This document shows, one piece after another, positions 8,650 through 17,196 of a stretch of 64,000 nucleotides of DNA. Source of the DNA: Blastococcus sp. CT_GayMR16. GTDB lineage: Bacteria > Actinomycetota > Actinomycetes > Mycobacteriales > Geodermatophilaceae. The DNA lies in the NCBI RefSeq assembly GCF_004570875.1, contig NZ_SPQK01000015.1, forward strand, positions 1 to 64,000, written 5' to 3'. The position numbers were made by a program, and so were the translations under genes. Under the pieces are notes generated by a model. That model did not search any database, was not told where the DNA came from, and was given only the letters and a program-made list of their open reading frames with translations. Positions within the stretch are counted from its first letter, which is position 1. Every line of letters starts with the position of its first letter.

Positions 8650-9192
8650 ATGGGTCTGCCCATCACCCTGTCCGAGATCGCCCCCCGGATCTCCGCCGGC
8701 GCCTTCATCCTCAACAGCGGCCTCGGCAAACGCGGCGCCGACGAGCAGGCCGCGGCGGGCATGCACGGCTTCGCCTCCGGCACCTATCCGTTCCTGAAGA
8801 ACCTCCAGCCGAAGCAGTTCGCGTCGCTGCTGTCGACGTCGGAGATCGTCATCGGCGCCGCCCTGCTGACCCCCTTCGTGCCGACCGCCGTCGCGGGCGC
8901 CGCGCTGACCGCGTTCTCCGGCGGCCTGCTCGGGCTGTACCTGCGGACGCCGGGGATGCGGAAGCCCGGCAGCCTCGCGCCGACCGAGCAGGGGCTGGCC
9001 ATCGCGAAGGACAGCTGGCTGCTCGGCATCGGGATCGGACTGCTGACCCGCGGCACGATCGACCGGGAGCCGCGGCGGATCCGCACGGCGGGCCGGACCC
9101 TGGCCAAGGCGAACAAGAAGGCCATGAAGGCCTCGAAGGCGTCGAAGGCCTCGAAGGGCAGGGGCGGGAGGCGCCGGAACGTCGGCGGCTGA
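8650..9192 (+). CDS. DoxX-like small membrane protein
   Basis: A 180-residue protein starting at ATG 8650, behind GAGCGAGG. It has about three to four hydrophobic segments: ISAGAFILNSGLG, then VIGAALLTPFVPTAVAGAAL, AFSGGLLGLYL and DSWLLGIGIGLL. The tail is strongly basic (NKKAMKASKASKASKG). The arrangement resembles the DoxX/SURF4-like proteins common in actinobacteria, whose biochemical role is poorly settled. The short KASKASKAS tail repeat is unusual and could contact membrane phospholipid or nucleic acid. Confidence 0.6.
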   Translation: MGLPITLSEIAPRISAGAFILNSGLGKRGADEQAAAGMHGFASGTYPFLKNLQPKQFASLLSTSEIVIGAALLTPFVPTAVAGAALTAFSGGLLGLYLRTPGMRKPGSLAPTEQGLAIAKDSWLLGIGIGLLTRGTIDREPRRIRTAGRTLAKANKKAMKASKASKASKGRGGRRRNVGG

Positions 9193-9277
9193 GGCGATCG
9201 GTGCCGGCGGTGAACCGATCGGGGCACAGCACCGTGGTGACGGGTGAAGGTAGGCCGCCGGACCATGAGGAGTGCCC

Positions 9278-9757
9278 GTGCCCGCTCGGAACCGCATCCT
9301 TCCCCACCTGGCACGCGGGATCGCCGTCCTCGCGCTCGGCCTCGGGGCACTGACCGCCTGCGGCGGGGACGACGACAGCGGCTCGTCCGCGACCTCCAGC
9401 AGCGAGGCACCGGCCACCTCGGCGGCGACCACGTCGGCGTCGGCACCGGCCAGCCCGTCCGCGCCCGGCCCGGCGGCGCCCCAGACGGTCACCGCGACCG
9501 AGGCCGACTTCAGCATCAGCCTCGACCAGGACGCGCTGACGGCCGGCGATTACGAGATCACCGTCGTCAACAACGGCCGGGCCAGCCATGACCTCGTCGT
9601 CGAGCAGGACGGCAGCGACATCGCCGGCACCGAGATGATCGCCCCGGGCGCGTCGGCCACCCTGACGGTCGACCTCGCGGCGGGTGAATACGTCTTCTAC
9701 TGCTCCGTCGGCAACCACCGGGCGATGGGCATGGAGCTCACCGTCCAGGTGACGTGA
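9278..9757 (+). CDS. Cupredoxin-domain lipoprotein
   Basis: A 159-residue exported protein. GTG 9278 is preferred over GTG 9272 because GAGGAG (9267-9272) is then spaced by 5 nt. The signal peptide ends at the lipobox LTAC, followed by a Ser/Thr/Ala/Pro-rich linker of about 40 residues and a C-terminal cupredoxin fold. The copper ligands are recognisable: His in ASHDLVV, and Cys, His and Met in FYCSVGNHRAMGM. It is probably a small copper electron carrier or copper chaperone tethered outside the membrane. Its stop overlaps the next gene's start by 1 nt (TGATG), so the two are coupled. Confidence 0.85.
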   Translation: MPARNRILPHLARGIAVLALGLGALTACGGDDDSGSSATSSSEAPATSAATTSASAPASPSAPGPAAPQTVTATEADFSISLDQDALTAGDYEITVVNNGRASHDLVVEQDGSDIAGTEMIAPGASATLTVDLAAGEYVFYCSVGNHRAMGMELTVQVT

Positions 9758-10182
9758 TGACCACCCCGATCACCACCACCGGACGGCGCCCGGCGACCGG
9801 TGTGCTCTGGGCGCTGCGGATCCTCGGGGCGGCACTGCTCGCGGCCATGGGCTGGATCCACCTGGACCTGTGGCTGGACGGCTACCGCACCATCGACGTG
9901 ATCGGCCCGGCGTTCCTGCTCAACGCGATCGCCGGGTTCGGCCTCGCGGTCCTGCTGCTCGTGACCCCCCGGCCGCTGCTCAGGTGGGTGGCCGCACTGG
10001 GCGCCCTCACGGCACTGGGCACGCTGGGCGGGCTGCTGCTCGCGACCAACCTTCCCAGCGGGCTCTTCGGCTTCCGCGAGTCCACGGCGGCCGATCTCTG
10101 GTGGGAGTCGTTCTGGGTCGAGGTCGCCGCGGCCGTCGTCCTCGGCGCGCTGGCGGCTCTGGCCGCCCGCCGGCGCGACTGA
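9757..10182 (+). CDS. Four-helix integral membrane protein, function unknown
   Basis: A 141-residue protein starting at ATG 9757, one base inside the stop of the cupredoxin gene; an in-frame GTG lies at 9754. Hydrophobic segments at about residues 13-32, 45-66, 71-90 and 115-137 make a four-helix membrane bundle. No catalytic motif is visible. Tight coupling to the cupredoxin lipoprotein suggests a membrane partner in copper handling or electron transfer, but this is inference. A shared terminator hairpin follows at once. Confidence 0.65.
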   Translation: MTTPITTTGRRPATGVLWALRILGAALLAAMGWIHLDLWLDGYRTIDVIGPAFLLNAIAGFGLAVLLLVTPRPLLRWVAALGALTALGTLGGLLLATNLPSGLFGFRESTAADLWWESFWVEVAAAVVLGALAALAARRRD

Positions 10183-10226
10183 CCGGAGCGGGCGGAGGGC
10201 CGTGACCCCGCCCGCCCGCTCCGGTC
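10181..10226. terminator. Bidirectional terminator between convergent genes
   Basis: Perfect 15-bp arms at 10181-10195 and 10212-10226 with a 16-nt loop. It fills the whole 48-bp gap between the membrane-protein gene on the plus strand and xylA on the minus strand. Confidence 0.75.
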
Positions 10227-10230
10227 GCCG

Positions 10231-11391
10231 TCAGCGGACGCCGAGCAGGTGCTCCATCGCGAGCTGGTCCAGCCGCTCGAACTGCAGCCCGCGCTCCCCC
10301 AGCGCCTTCGGGTCGAAGGTCTCGGCGCGCAGGTCGTCGAGGGACTCCCCCTCGCGCAGGGTCGGGACGGCGAGCTCGCTGACCCGCGCGGCGTCCAGCG
10401 CCTCGGCGACCTCGGGGTCGGCCCGGAACGCCCGGGCCTTCTCGCGCAGGATCAGGTAGTTGCGCATGCACGCCCGCGCCGTCTCCCAGACGCCCTCGAT
10501 GTCCTCGCTGCGCGGCGGCTTGTAGTCGAAGTGCACGTAGCCGTCGTAGGCCTTGCCGCTGCCGGCGCCCTGCATGGCGTCGACGGTCCAGAACGCCCCG
10601 CGCAGGTTGCCCGCGCCGAACCGGAGGTCCTGGTCGAAGCGCGGGCCGTGCTGGCCGTTGAGGTCGATGTGGAAGAGCTTGCCGTGCCACAGGGCCTGCG
10701 AGATCCCCTGCGCGAAGTTCAGCCCGGCCATCTCCTCGTGCCCGACCTCGGGGTTGAGTCCGACGCGGTCGGGCTCGTCCAGCTCGTTGATGAAGGCGAG
10801 CGCGTGGCCGATCGTCGGCAGCAGGATGTCGCCGCGGGGCTCGTTCGGCTTGGGCTCCAGGGCGAACCGGATGTCGTAGCCCTTGTCGCGGACGTAGCCG
10901 CAGAAGATGTCCAGGCCCTCCTTGTACCGGTCCAGCGCCGCGGCGACGTCCTTGCTGCCGCCGGACTCCGCGCCCTCGCGGCCACCCCAGAGCACGTAGG
11001 TCTTCGCGCCCAGCTCGGCGGCGAGGTCGATGTTGCGCAGCACCTTGGCGATCGCGTACCGGCGCACCGTGCGGTCGTTGGCCGTCAGGCCGCCGTCCTT
11101 GAAGACGGGGGCCCCGAAGAGGTTCGTGGTGGCCATCTCCACGCCCATGCCGGTCTCGGCCAGCGCCTTGGTGAACCGCTCGAGGGTGGCGTCCCGGGTG
11201 GCGTCGTCGGGGACCAGGTCGTCGTCGTGGAAGGTGACCGCCGCGGCGCCGAGCTCGGCCAGGCGGTGGACGGCCTCGACCGGGTCGAGCAGCGGGCGGA
11301 CGGCGCCGCCGAAGACGTCGACCCCCTGCCAGCCCACGGTCCACAGCCCGAAGCTGAACTTGTCGTCCTTGGTGGGTGTGTAGTCGGTCAT
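10231..11391 (-). CDS. xylA: Xylose isomerase
   Basis: A 386-residue xylose isomerase of the shorter actinobacterial class, converting D-xylose to D-xylulose in the cytoplasm with two divalent metals. Recognisable elements are [19 protein letters not shown] at the start, [13 protein letters not shown] carrying the catalytic histidine region, [26 protein letters not shown] with the metal Glu and the catalytic Lys, [15 protein letters not shown] and HIDLNGQ. Length matches Streptomyces-type enzymes. A good ribosome site (GGAGAG) precedes the ATG. The gene is 71 bp downstream of a ROK regulator gene and is probably co-transcribed with it. Confidence 0.97.
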   Translation of the reverse strand: MTDYTPTKDDKFSFGLWTVGWQGVDVFGGAVRPLLDPVEAVHRLAELGAAAVTFHDDDLVPDDATRDATLERFTKALAETGMGVEMATTNLFGAPVFKDGGLTANDRTVRRYAIAKVLRNIDLAAELGAKTYVLWGGREGAESGGSKDVAAALDRYKEGLDIFCGYVRDKGYDIRFALEPKPNEPRGDILLPTIGHALAFINELDEPDRVGLNPEVGHEEMAGLNFAQGISQALWHGKLFHIDLNGQHGPRFDQDLRFGAGNLRGAFWTVDAMQGAGSGKAYDGYVHFDYKPPRSEDIEGVWETARACMRNYLILREKARAFRADPEVAEALDAARVSELAVPTLREGESLDDLRAETFDPKALGERGLQFERLDQLAMEHLLGVR

Positions 11392-11462
11392 GTGGTGCTC
11401 TCCGTCCGGGTCGATCGGTTGGCTGCGCTGCGCTGGGATCGGGAAGCGAGGGGGTCGGGACG

Positions 11463-12746
11463 TCAGGACGCGCCGGTGCCGGGCAGTTCGTCGGACGCCG
11501 GCACCAGGGTCGGGTCGTCGAACACCGACTCCAGCGCGACGTGGGCACCGCCGCGGACGGCGGCGGTGAACCCGAGGGTCGACAGGACGATGCGTGCGCC
11601 GGCCAGGTCGGGGCCGAAGACGCGGGTGCGGAGCTCGGCGGTCATGGGCTCGAGGAGGAAGCGCCCGAGGACGGCGAAGTAGCCGCCGAGGATGACCACC
11701 TGCGGGTTGAAGACGTTGATGAGGACGGCGGCGCCGTTGCCCAGCGCGGTGCCGACCTTGTCCAGCGCGGCCAGGGTGCGCGCGTCGCCCGCCTCGGCCC
11801 GTCGCGCGACCTCCGCGAGTCGGGTCTCGAGGTCACGGGCCGGGTCGTGCACCGGGTCGTCGGGGTCGGCGGCCTCCCGCAGCAGCACCATGAGGCCGAC
11901 GACGGTCTCCCAGCAGCCGCGGCGGCCGCAGCCGCACACCAGGTCCGGATCGCCGAGAGAGGTGTGCCCGACCTCGCCCGACAGCCCGCCGGCACCGCGG
12001 AGCAGCTGGTCGGCCACGATCACGCCGCCGCCGACGCCCACCTCACCGGTCAGGTAGACCAGGTCCGCGGTGCGGGCCTCGGAACCCATCGCCCACTCCG
12101 CGATCGCCGACAGGTTCGCGTCGTTCTCCACGCGGATGGGGCAGCCGAGGTCGATCCGGGCCCGCAGCCCGTCCAGGACCGGGACCTCGTGCCAGCCGAT
12201 GTTGGGCGCGTAGGTGGCCACGCCGTCGACACTGCGCACCAGTCCGGGCACGGCGACGGTCAGCCCGACCGGGGTGGCCCCGTGCGCGGCCGCCGCGTCC
12301 GCGGCCTCGTCGACGAGCCGGGCCACCGCGTCCAGCGTCCGGTCGGCGCCGAGGGCGGGGACGTCGAGCGCGATCAGGTGCTCGAACAACACCTCCCCGC
12401 GCAGGTTCAGCACGAGGGTCGCCGCGTAGTCGACGTTGAGCTCGACGCCGATGCCGCAGACGGTCGCGCCGTCGAGGTGCACGATCAGCCCGGGCCGGCC
12501 CACGGATCCGGCGCGGTCGACGTCGCCGGCACTGACCAGCCGCCGATCGGTCAGCTCGGCGACGAGACTGGACACGGTGGCCTTGTTCAGGCCGGTGTCC
12601 TGGGCGATGCGGGCGCGCGACCGTGGGCCGAAGTCACGCAGGTGGCGCAGGACCAGCCCGAGATTGCTGCGACGGACGGTGGCCTGGTCGGCCGGGGTGT
12701 GCCGGCGTCCCGGCGAGCGGTCGAAGCGACGGCGCTCGTCGGCCAT
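11463..12746 (-). CDS. xylR: ROK family xylose-type repressor
   Basis: A 427-residue regulator. The DNA-binding helix region reads [25 protein letters not shown] near residues 45-70, followed by the ROK domain with [22 protein letters not shown] and the zinc motif [15 protein letters not shown] 12746 is chosen over an upstream in-frame start because it begins the conserved hydrophilic lead-in. It lies directly upstream of xylA and divergent from xylB, the usual position of XylR, so it should repress both and respond to xylose. An inverted repeat that fits an operator lies 26 bp upstream of its start. Confidence 0.9.
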   Translation of the reverse strand: MADERRRFDRSPGRRHTPADQATVRRSNLGLVLRHLRDFGPRSRARIAQDTGLNKATVSSLVAELTDRRLVSAGDVDRAGSVGRPGLIVHLDGATVCGIGVELNVDYAATLVLNLRGEVLFEHLIALDVPALGADRTLDAVARLVDEAADAAAAHGATPVGLTVAVPGLVRSVDGVATYAPNIGWHEVPVLDGLRARIDLGCPIRVENDANLSAIAEWAMGSEARTADLVYLTGEVGVGGGVIVADQLLRGAGGLSGEVGHTSLGDPDLVCGCGRRGCWETVVGLMVLLREAADPDDPVHDPARDLETRLAEVARRAEAGDARTLAALDKVGTALGNGAAVLINVFNPQVVILGGYFAVLGRFLLEPMTAELRTRVFGPDLAGARIVLSTLGFTAAVRGGAHVALESVFDDPTLVPASDELPGTGAS

Positions 12747-12771
12747 GCCCCACCCCCTACCGCTGACGGTT

Positions 12772-12794
12772 ATTTGTCGGACTGGCAAACAAAT
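12772..12794. promoter_or_regulatory. Probable XylR operator
   Basis: Inverted repeat ATTTGT (12772-12777), 11-nt spacer, ACAAAT (12789-12794), in the xylR-xylB divergent gap. It is an AT-rich island in GC-rich DNA and resembles the TTTGTT/AACAAA half-sites of known ROK-type XylR operators. Confidence 0.6.
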
Positions 12795-12924
12795 TATTTC
12801 GGCGCCCTCCCCGGGTCAAGGCTGCGCGGGGCCGTTACCGAAGTGCAACACGGCCGAGGTCTTTCGGAAAAGTTCGGTGCCGGGGATAAGTTCACCGACC
12901 CGACGAACGTCCGCCCGGCGTCGC

Positions 12925-12930
12925 TAGGGT
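12925..12930 (+). promoter_or_regulatory. -10 element of the xylB transcript
   Basis: TAGGGT followed after 7 nt by ATG 12938. Transcription would begin at or within a base or two of that ATG, giving a leaderless message that opens with a ten-codon frame. The same 17-nt block (12924-12940) recurs exactly at 51376-51392. Confidence 0.5.
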
Positions 12931-12937
12931 GCCGCGC

Positions 12938-12970
12938 ATGGCTTCCCCGCGCCCGGCCGTCCTCCGATGA
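12938..12970 (+). CDS. Putative ten-residue leader peptide ahead of xylB
   Basis: ATG 12938 opens the frame [10 protein letters not shown] and stops at TGA 12968-12970. Its ATGA overlaps the xylB start (12967) by 4 nt. No ribosome site precedes xylB itself, so ribosomes loaded on the leaderless ATG and re-initiating at the overlap would explain how xylB is translated. The frame is too short for codon statistics, so it may also be the true N-terminus of a non-functional alternative start. Confidence 0.35.
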   Translation: MASPRPAVLR

Positions 12971-14385
12971 CCCTCGTCGCCGGGGTCGACACCTCGACCC
13001 AGGCCTGCAAGGTCGTGGTCCGGGACGCCGCCACCGGGCAGCTCGTCCGGTCCGGCCGGGCGGCCCACCCCGGCGGCACCGAGGTCGCTCCGCAGGCCTG
13101 GGCCGAGGCCTTCACCGCCGCGGCGGCGGCTGCCGGTGGGCTCGACGACGTGGCGGCCCTGTCCGTCGGCGGCCAGCAGCACGGCATGGTCTGCCTCGAC
13201 GAGGACGGCGCCGTCGTCCGCGATGCCCTGCTCTGGAACGACGTCCGCTCCGCGGGCGCGGCGGCGGACCTGATCCGGGAACTCGGCGAGGGCGACGAGG
13301 CCGTCGGCCGGCAGGCCTGGGCCGACGCCGTCGGCATCGTGCCCGTGGCCTCGTTCACCGCGACCAAGCTGCGCTGGCTCGCCGACGCGGAGCCGGCCAA
13401 CGCCGACCGGACGGCGGCCGTCTGCCTCCCGCACGACTGGCTGACCTGGCAGCTCTCCGCCGACCGCAGCCTCGGCGGGCTGGTCACCGACCGTGGCGAC
13501 GCCAGCGGCACCGCCTACTGGTCGGCCCGCACCGGCGAGTACCGGCCGGACCTCCTGGAGCTCGCGATGCGCGGCCGCCGTCCGGCCGTTCCCCGGGTCG
13601 CCGGCCCGGCGGAGGCCGTCGGGAAGCTGCGGGGCGGGTCCGCCGTCCTGGGGCCCGGCACCGGCGACAACGCCGCGGCCGCCCTCGGGCTCGCAGCCCG
13701 CCCGGGCGACGTCATCGTCTCGATCGGCACCTCCGGCGTCGTCTCGGCCGTGACCACGACCGCCGTGTCGGACCCGACGGGCACCGTCGCCGGCTTCGCC
13801 GACGCCAGCGGCAACCACCTCCCGCTGGTCGCCACCATGAACGCAGCGAGGGTCCTCGACGCCGCGGCGGCCCTGCTCGGCGTGGACCACCAGACGCTGT
13901 CGGACCTGGCGCTGTCGGCGACGTCCGGTGCCGGCGGGCTGGTCCTGGTCCCCTACCTCGAGGGCGAACGGACGCCGAACCTCCCGCGGGCCACCGGATC
14001 CGTGCACGGCCTCACACTGCGCACCTCCACCCCGGCCTACTGGGCGCGCGCCGCGATCGAGGGCCTGCTGTGCGGCCTGGCCGACGGCATCGAGGCGGTC
14101 GTCGCCCAGGGGGTGACCGTCGAACGCGTGCTCCTGATCGGCGGCGCCGCCCGCTCACCCGCGGTGCAGCAGCTGGCACCGGGCATCTTCGGCCGGCCGG
14201 TGCTGGTGCCGCCGCCCGGCGAGTACGTCGCCGACGGCGCAGCGCGGCAGGCGGCCTGGGCCCTGTCGGGCGCCGACGGCCCGCCGGACTGGGAGCAGCC
14301 GGGGCTGTCGACGTTCGAATCGGCCCCGGCCGCCGGCGTGCGCGAGCGGTACGCCGAGGTGCGCGGCCGCACCGACGGCCAGTAG
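12967..14385 (+). CDS. xylB: Xylulokinase
   Basis: A 472-residue FGGY-family kinase phosphorylating D-xylulose to xylulose 5-phosphate, which enters the pentose phosphate pathway. The N-terminal phosphate loop is [41 protein letters not shown] and DWLTWQL are typical of xylulokinases. [12 protein letters not shown] carries the catalytic aspartate, and [13 protein letters not shown] belongs to the ATP-binding part. It begins at the conserved MTLVAGVD with a 4-nt overlap to a leader frame. Together with xylA and xylR on the other strand it makes a complete isomerase-pathway module. Confidence 0.96.
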   Translation: MTLVAGVDTSTQACKVVVRDAATGQLVRSGRAAHPGGTEVAPQAWAEAFTAAAAAAGGLDDVAALSVGGQQHGMVCLDEDGAVVRDALLWNDVRSAGAAADLIRELGEGDEAVGRQAWADAVGIVPVASFTATKLRWLADAEPANADRTAAVCLPHDWLTWQLSADRSLGGLVTDRGDASGTAYWSARTGEYRPDLLELAMRGRRPAVPRVAGPAEAVGKLRGGSAVLGPGTGDNAAAALGLAARPGDVIVSIGTSGVVSAVTTTAVSDPTGTVAGFADASGNHLPLVATMNAARVLDAAAALLGVDHQTLSDLALSATSGAGGLVLVPYLEGERTPNLPRATGSVHGLTLRTSTPAYWARAAIEGLLCGLADGIEAVVAQGVTVERVLLIGGAARSPAVQQLAPGIFGRPVLVPPPGEYVADGAARQAAWALSGADGPPDWEQPGLSTFESAPAAGVRERYAEVRGRTDGQ

Positions 14386-14446
14386 CGGCGTCCTCCGCAC
14401 GGGCCGCGGAGCGGCAGACCTGCCAGGCAGACTGTGTCCTGGATCG

Positions 14447-14463
14447 CTCCTGTTCAACAGGAG
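14447..14463. promoter_or_regulatory. Palindrome upstream of NADH dehydrogenase gene
   Basis: CTCCTGTT (14447-14454), one base, AACAGGAG (14456-14463): 8-bp perfect arms, 33 bp before the ndh start. A loop of one base makes a hairpin unlikely, so a dimeric regulator site fits better. It does not match the Rex consensus, so the regulator is unknown. Confidence 0.45.
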
Positions 14464-14496
14464 TCGGGGCCGCCCGCAGTGGGAGAATGAATCATC

Positions 14497-15921
14497 ATGA
14501 CGACATCATCAGCGCCTGTTCCGGCCGTGAGCGACACCTCCTCCGGGCGGCCGCGCGTCGTCATCATCGGGTCCGGCTTCGGCGGACTGTTCGCCGCCCA
14601 GGCACTGCGCAAGGCGCCGGTCGACGTCACGGTGATCGGCAAGACCAGCCACCACCTCTTCCAGCCGCTGCTCTACCAGGTCGCCACCGGGATCCTGTCC
14701 GAGGGCGAGATCGCCCCGGCCACCCGCGAGATCCTGCGCCGGCACGAGAACACCCGCGTGGTGCTCGGCGAGGTCACCGGCATCGACCTCGCCGCCCGCA
14801 CGGTCACCTCGCACGTCCTGGGCCGCAGCACCGTGCACCCCTACGACGAACTGATCGTCGCCGCCGGCGCCGGCCAGTCCTACTTCGGCAACGACCGGTT
14901 CGCCGAGTTCGCGCCCGGCATGAAGAGCATCGACGACGCCCTCGAGCTGCGCGGCCGCATCTTCGGCGCGTTCGAGCTCGCCGAGCTGGCCGAGACGCAG
15001 GAGGAGATCGACCGGCTGCTCACCTTCGTGGTCGTCGGCGCCGGCCCGACCGGGGTGGAGATGGCCGGCCAGATCGCCGAGCTCGCCCACCGGACCCTGC
15101 GCCGCGACTTCCGCCGCATCGACCCCACCACCGCCCGGGTCGTCCTGCTGGACGCCGCCCCGGCGGTGCTGCCCTCCTTCGGCGAGAAGCTCGGTGGCCG
15201 GGCCCGCCGTCAGCTCAACCAGACCGGTGTCGAGGTGCAGCTCGGCGCGATGGTGACCGATGTCGACGCCGACGGCATCGAGATCAAGGACGCCGACGGC
15301 CAGGTACGCCGCATCAACGCCGCCACGAAGATCTGGGCCGCGGGCGTGCAGGCCAGCCCGCTCGGCCGGCTCCTCGGCGAGCAGTCCGGCGCCGAGGTCG
15401 ACCGCGCCGGCCGGGTCGCGGTGCAGTCCGACCTCACGCTGCCGGGCCACCCCGAGGTGCACGTCGTCGGCGACATGATCGCGCTGGACAAGCTGCCCGG
15501 CGTCGCCCAGGTGGCGATCCAGGGCGCCCGGTACTCCGCCGAGGCGATCAAGCGCCGGCTCGCCGGCAAGGCGCCCAAGGGTCCGTTCGAGTACCACGAC
15601 AAGGGCTCGATGGCGACGATCTCCCGCTTCCACGCCGTCGTCGATCTCGGCAGGCTGAAGTTCGAGGGCTTCATCGCCTGGCTGATGTGGCTGGCCCTGC
15701 ACCTTTTCTACATCGTGGGCTTCAAGAGCCGGATCACCACGGTCCTGCACTGGCTGGTCAGCTTCCTCGGGCGCGGTCGTTCCCAGCGCGTGGCGACCCA
15801 GCAGCAGGTCTACGGCCGGCTGGCCCTGGAACACGTGGGTCCTGGTTTCGAGGCGTCCAAGACCGGCGGCCCGAAGACCACGCCCGCCGACGTGGACGTC
15901 ACCGGACGCGCGTCCGCCTAG
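14497..15921 (+). CDS. ndh: Type II NADH:quinone dehydrogenase
   Basis: A 474-residue NDH-2, a peripheral membrane flavoprotein that passes electrons from NADH to menaquinone without pumping protons. The FAD-binding motif RVVIIGSGFGGLFAAQAL is near residue 20. HHLFQPLLYQVATGIL is the quinone-site signature of actinobacterial NDH-2, and FVVVGAGPTGVEMAGQIAEL is the NADH-binding fold. VHVVGDMIAL forms the second FAD contact. A C-terminal hydrophobic and amphipathic region (WLMWLALHLFYIVGFKSRI) anchors it to the membrane. The ATG is well placed. The gene is monocistronic, ending 13 bp before a convergent gene. Confidence 0.94.
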   Translation: MTTSSAPVPAVSDTSSGRPRVVIIGSGFGGLFAAQALRKAPVDVTVIGKTSHHLFQPLLYQVATGILSEGEIAPATREILRRHENTRVVLGEVTGIDLAARTVTSHVLGRSTVHPYDELIVAAGAGQSYFGNDRFAEFAPGMKSIDDALELRGRIFGAFELAELAETQEEIDRLLTFVVVGAGPTGVEMAGQIAELAHRTLRRDFRRIDPTTARVVLLDAAPAVLPSFGEKLGGRARRQLNQTGVEVQLGAMVTDVDADGIEIKDADGQVRRINAATKIWAAGVQASPLGRLLGEQSGAEVDRAGRVAVQSDLTLPGHPEVHVVGDMIALDKLPGVAQVAIQGARYSAEAIKRRLAGKAPKGPFEYHDKGSMATISRFHAVVDLGRLKFEGFIAWLMWLALHLFYIVGFKSRITTVLHWLVSFLGRGRSQRVATQQQVYGRLALEHVGPGFEASKTGGPKTTPADVDVTGRASA

Positions 15922-15934
15922 TTCTCAGCGGGGG

Positions 15935-17068
15935 TCAGCCGCTCTCCAGCGCCGTCCCCTCGCGGACGATGCGGGCGGCGACCTGCCGCCAGTCGCCGGT
16001 GCCCTGCCAGGTGCGCCGCTGCCGGGTGGCCGACGTCCCCCGGACGAAGAGCCGCTCCACGAGCTCGACCACGATCGACCACTCGTCGTGGTCGCGGAGG
16101 TCGTCCTCGATCTCGGCCAGGAGCCGGCGGACGGCGACCCGCGCGGGCACGAGCTCGCAGGTCAGCGCGTCGAACAGGTGACCCTCCAGGCCGTGGCGGG
16201 CGGCCCGCCAACGTGCCGCGCGCAGGAGCTCCGGACGCGGCTCCGGGCACGGTTCCCCCCGCTCGGCCCGGGCGGCGAGCACCCGCACCAGCGACCGCAC
16301 CAGGGCCGCGTGCAGGACGACGTCGTCGACCTCGGTGCACACGTCGGCGAGCCGGAACTCGACCGTCGGCAGGTGCGAGGACGGGCGCAGATCCCAGTAC
16401 AGGTGGGAGGAATCGGCGATCACGCCGGAGGCGACGAGGCCGTCGACCACCTCCCGGAAGCGGTCGGCGCTGCCCAGGTACTCCGGCGGCCCGGTGGTCG
16501 GCCACCGCGACCACCACATCGTGCGGTAGCTCGCGTGGCCGGTGTCGACGCCGTCGTGGAAGGGCGAGCTGCCGGTCATGGCCAGCAGCACGGGGAGGTA
16601 GGGCCGCGAGCGGTCCAGCACCGCCACGGCGGTCTCCAGATCGGGCACCCCGACGTGCACGTGGCAGCCGACGATGTCCTGCTGCACCGCGAGTCCGGCC
16701 CATCGGTCGACCATCGCCTCGTACCGCGGCGCCGGGGTGATGTCCTGGTCGTGCCAGCTGTCGAAGGGATGGGTCGAGGCGGCGAGGATCCGCACTCCGG
16801 CCCGGGCGGCCGCCCCGGCCGCCTCGGCGCGCGTGGTGACCAGCTCTGCGCGCAGCTCCGACAGGCTCCGGCAGACGTCGGTCGCCGATTCCAGCTGCGT
16901 GGTGGTGATCTCGGCGTGCAGGTGCCGGCCGGACTCGTGACGCAGCACGGCTTCGGCGAGGGCTGGGCTGCGGGTCAGCCGGTAGGTCTCCGGGTCGACG
17001 AGGTGGAACTCCTCCTCGACACCGAACGTGCTGCCGGCCGGCACGGGACGCTCGACCGGACTCTCCAC
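15935..17068 (-). CDS. YbdK-type carboxylate-amine ligase (glutamate-cysteine ligase family 2)
   Basis: A 377-residue GCS2-family ligase. GTG 17068 has AGGAG at good spacing and lies shortly before the conserved TFGVEEEFHLVDPETY. Further landmarks are HLHAEITTTQLESATDVC, GCHVHVGVPD and RPSSHLPTVEFRLADVCTEVDD, which together hold the metal and glutamate-binding residues. Enzymes of this family form gamma-glutamylcysteine or related amides in an ATP-dependent way; many actinobacterial members have weak or unknown specificity. The next gene upstream (amylosucrase-like) is on the same strand 128 bp away, and the gap contains two small GC-rich hairpins. Confidence 0.9.
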   Translation of the reverse strand: MESPVERPVPAGSTFGVEEEFHLVDPETYRLTRSPALAEAVLRHESGRHLHAEITTTQLESATDVCRSLSELRAELVTTRAEAAGAAARAGVRILAASTHPFDSWHDQDITPAPRYEAMVDRWAGLAVQQDIVGCHVHVGVPDLETAVAVLDRSRPYLPVLLAMTGSSPFHDGVDTGHASYRTMWWSRWPTTGPPEYLGSADRFREVVDGLVASGVIADSSHLYWDLRPSSHLPTVEFRLADVCTEVDDVVLHAALVRSLVRVLAARAERGEPCPEPRPELLRAARWRAARHGLEGHLFDALTCELVPARVAVRRLLAEIEDDLRDHDEWSIVVELVERLFVRGTSATRQRRTWQGTGDWRQVAARIVREGTALESG

Positions 17069-17196
17069 GCGCGCTCCTGTGCACCGAGGGGGCGCCGTGT
17101 TCGGCGCCGCCGGCCTCCCCGGGACGCGGGGTCGGCTGCCGAGCAGCCGCCAGCTGACGGTAAGGCCTGAGCCCTTCCGACGCACCCCCCGGTCGC

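Noticed and set aside
11376-16181. A 1,601-codon open frame on the plus strand
   Set aside because: It runs antisense to the xylose repressor and out of frame through xylB and ndh; its composition is the Arg/Gly/Ala-rich shadow typical of GC-rich DNA.
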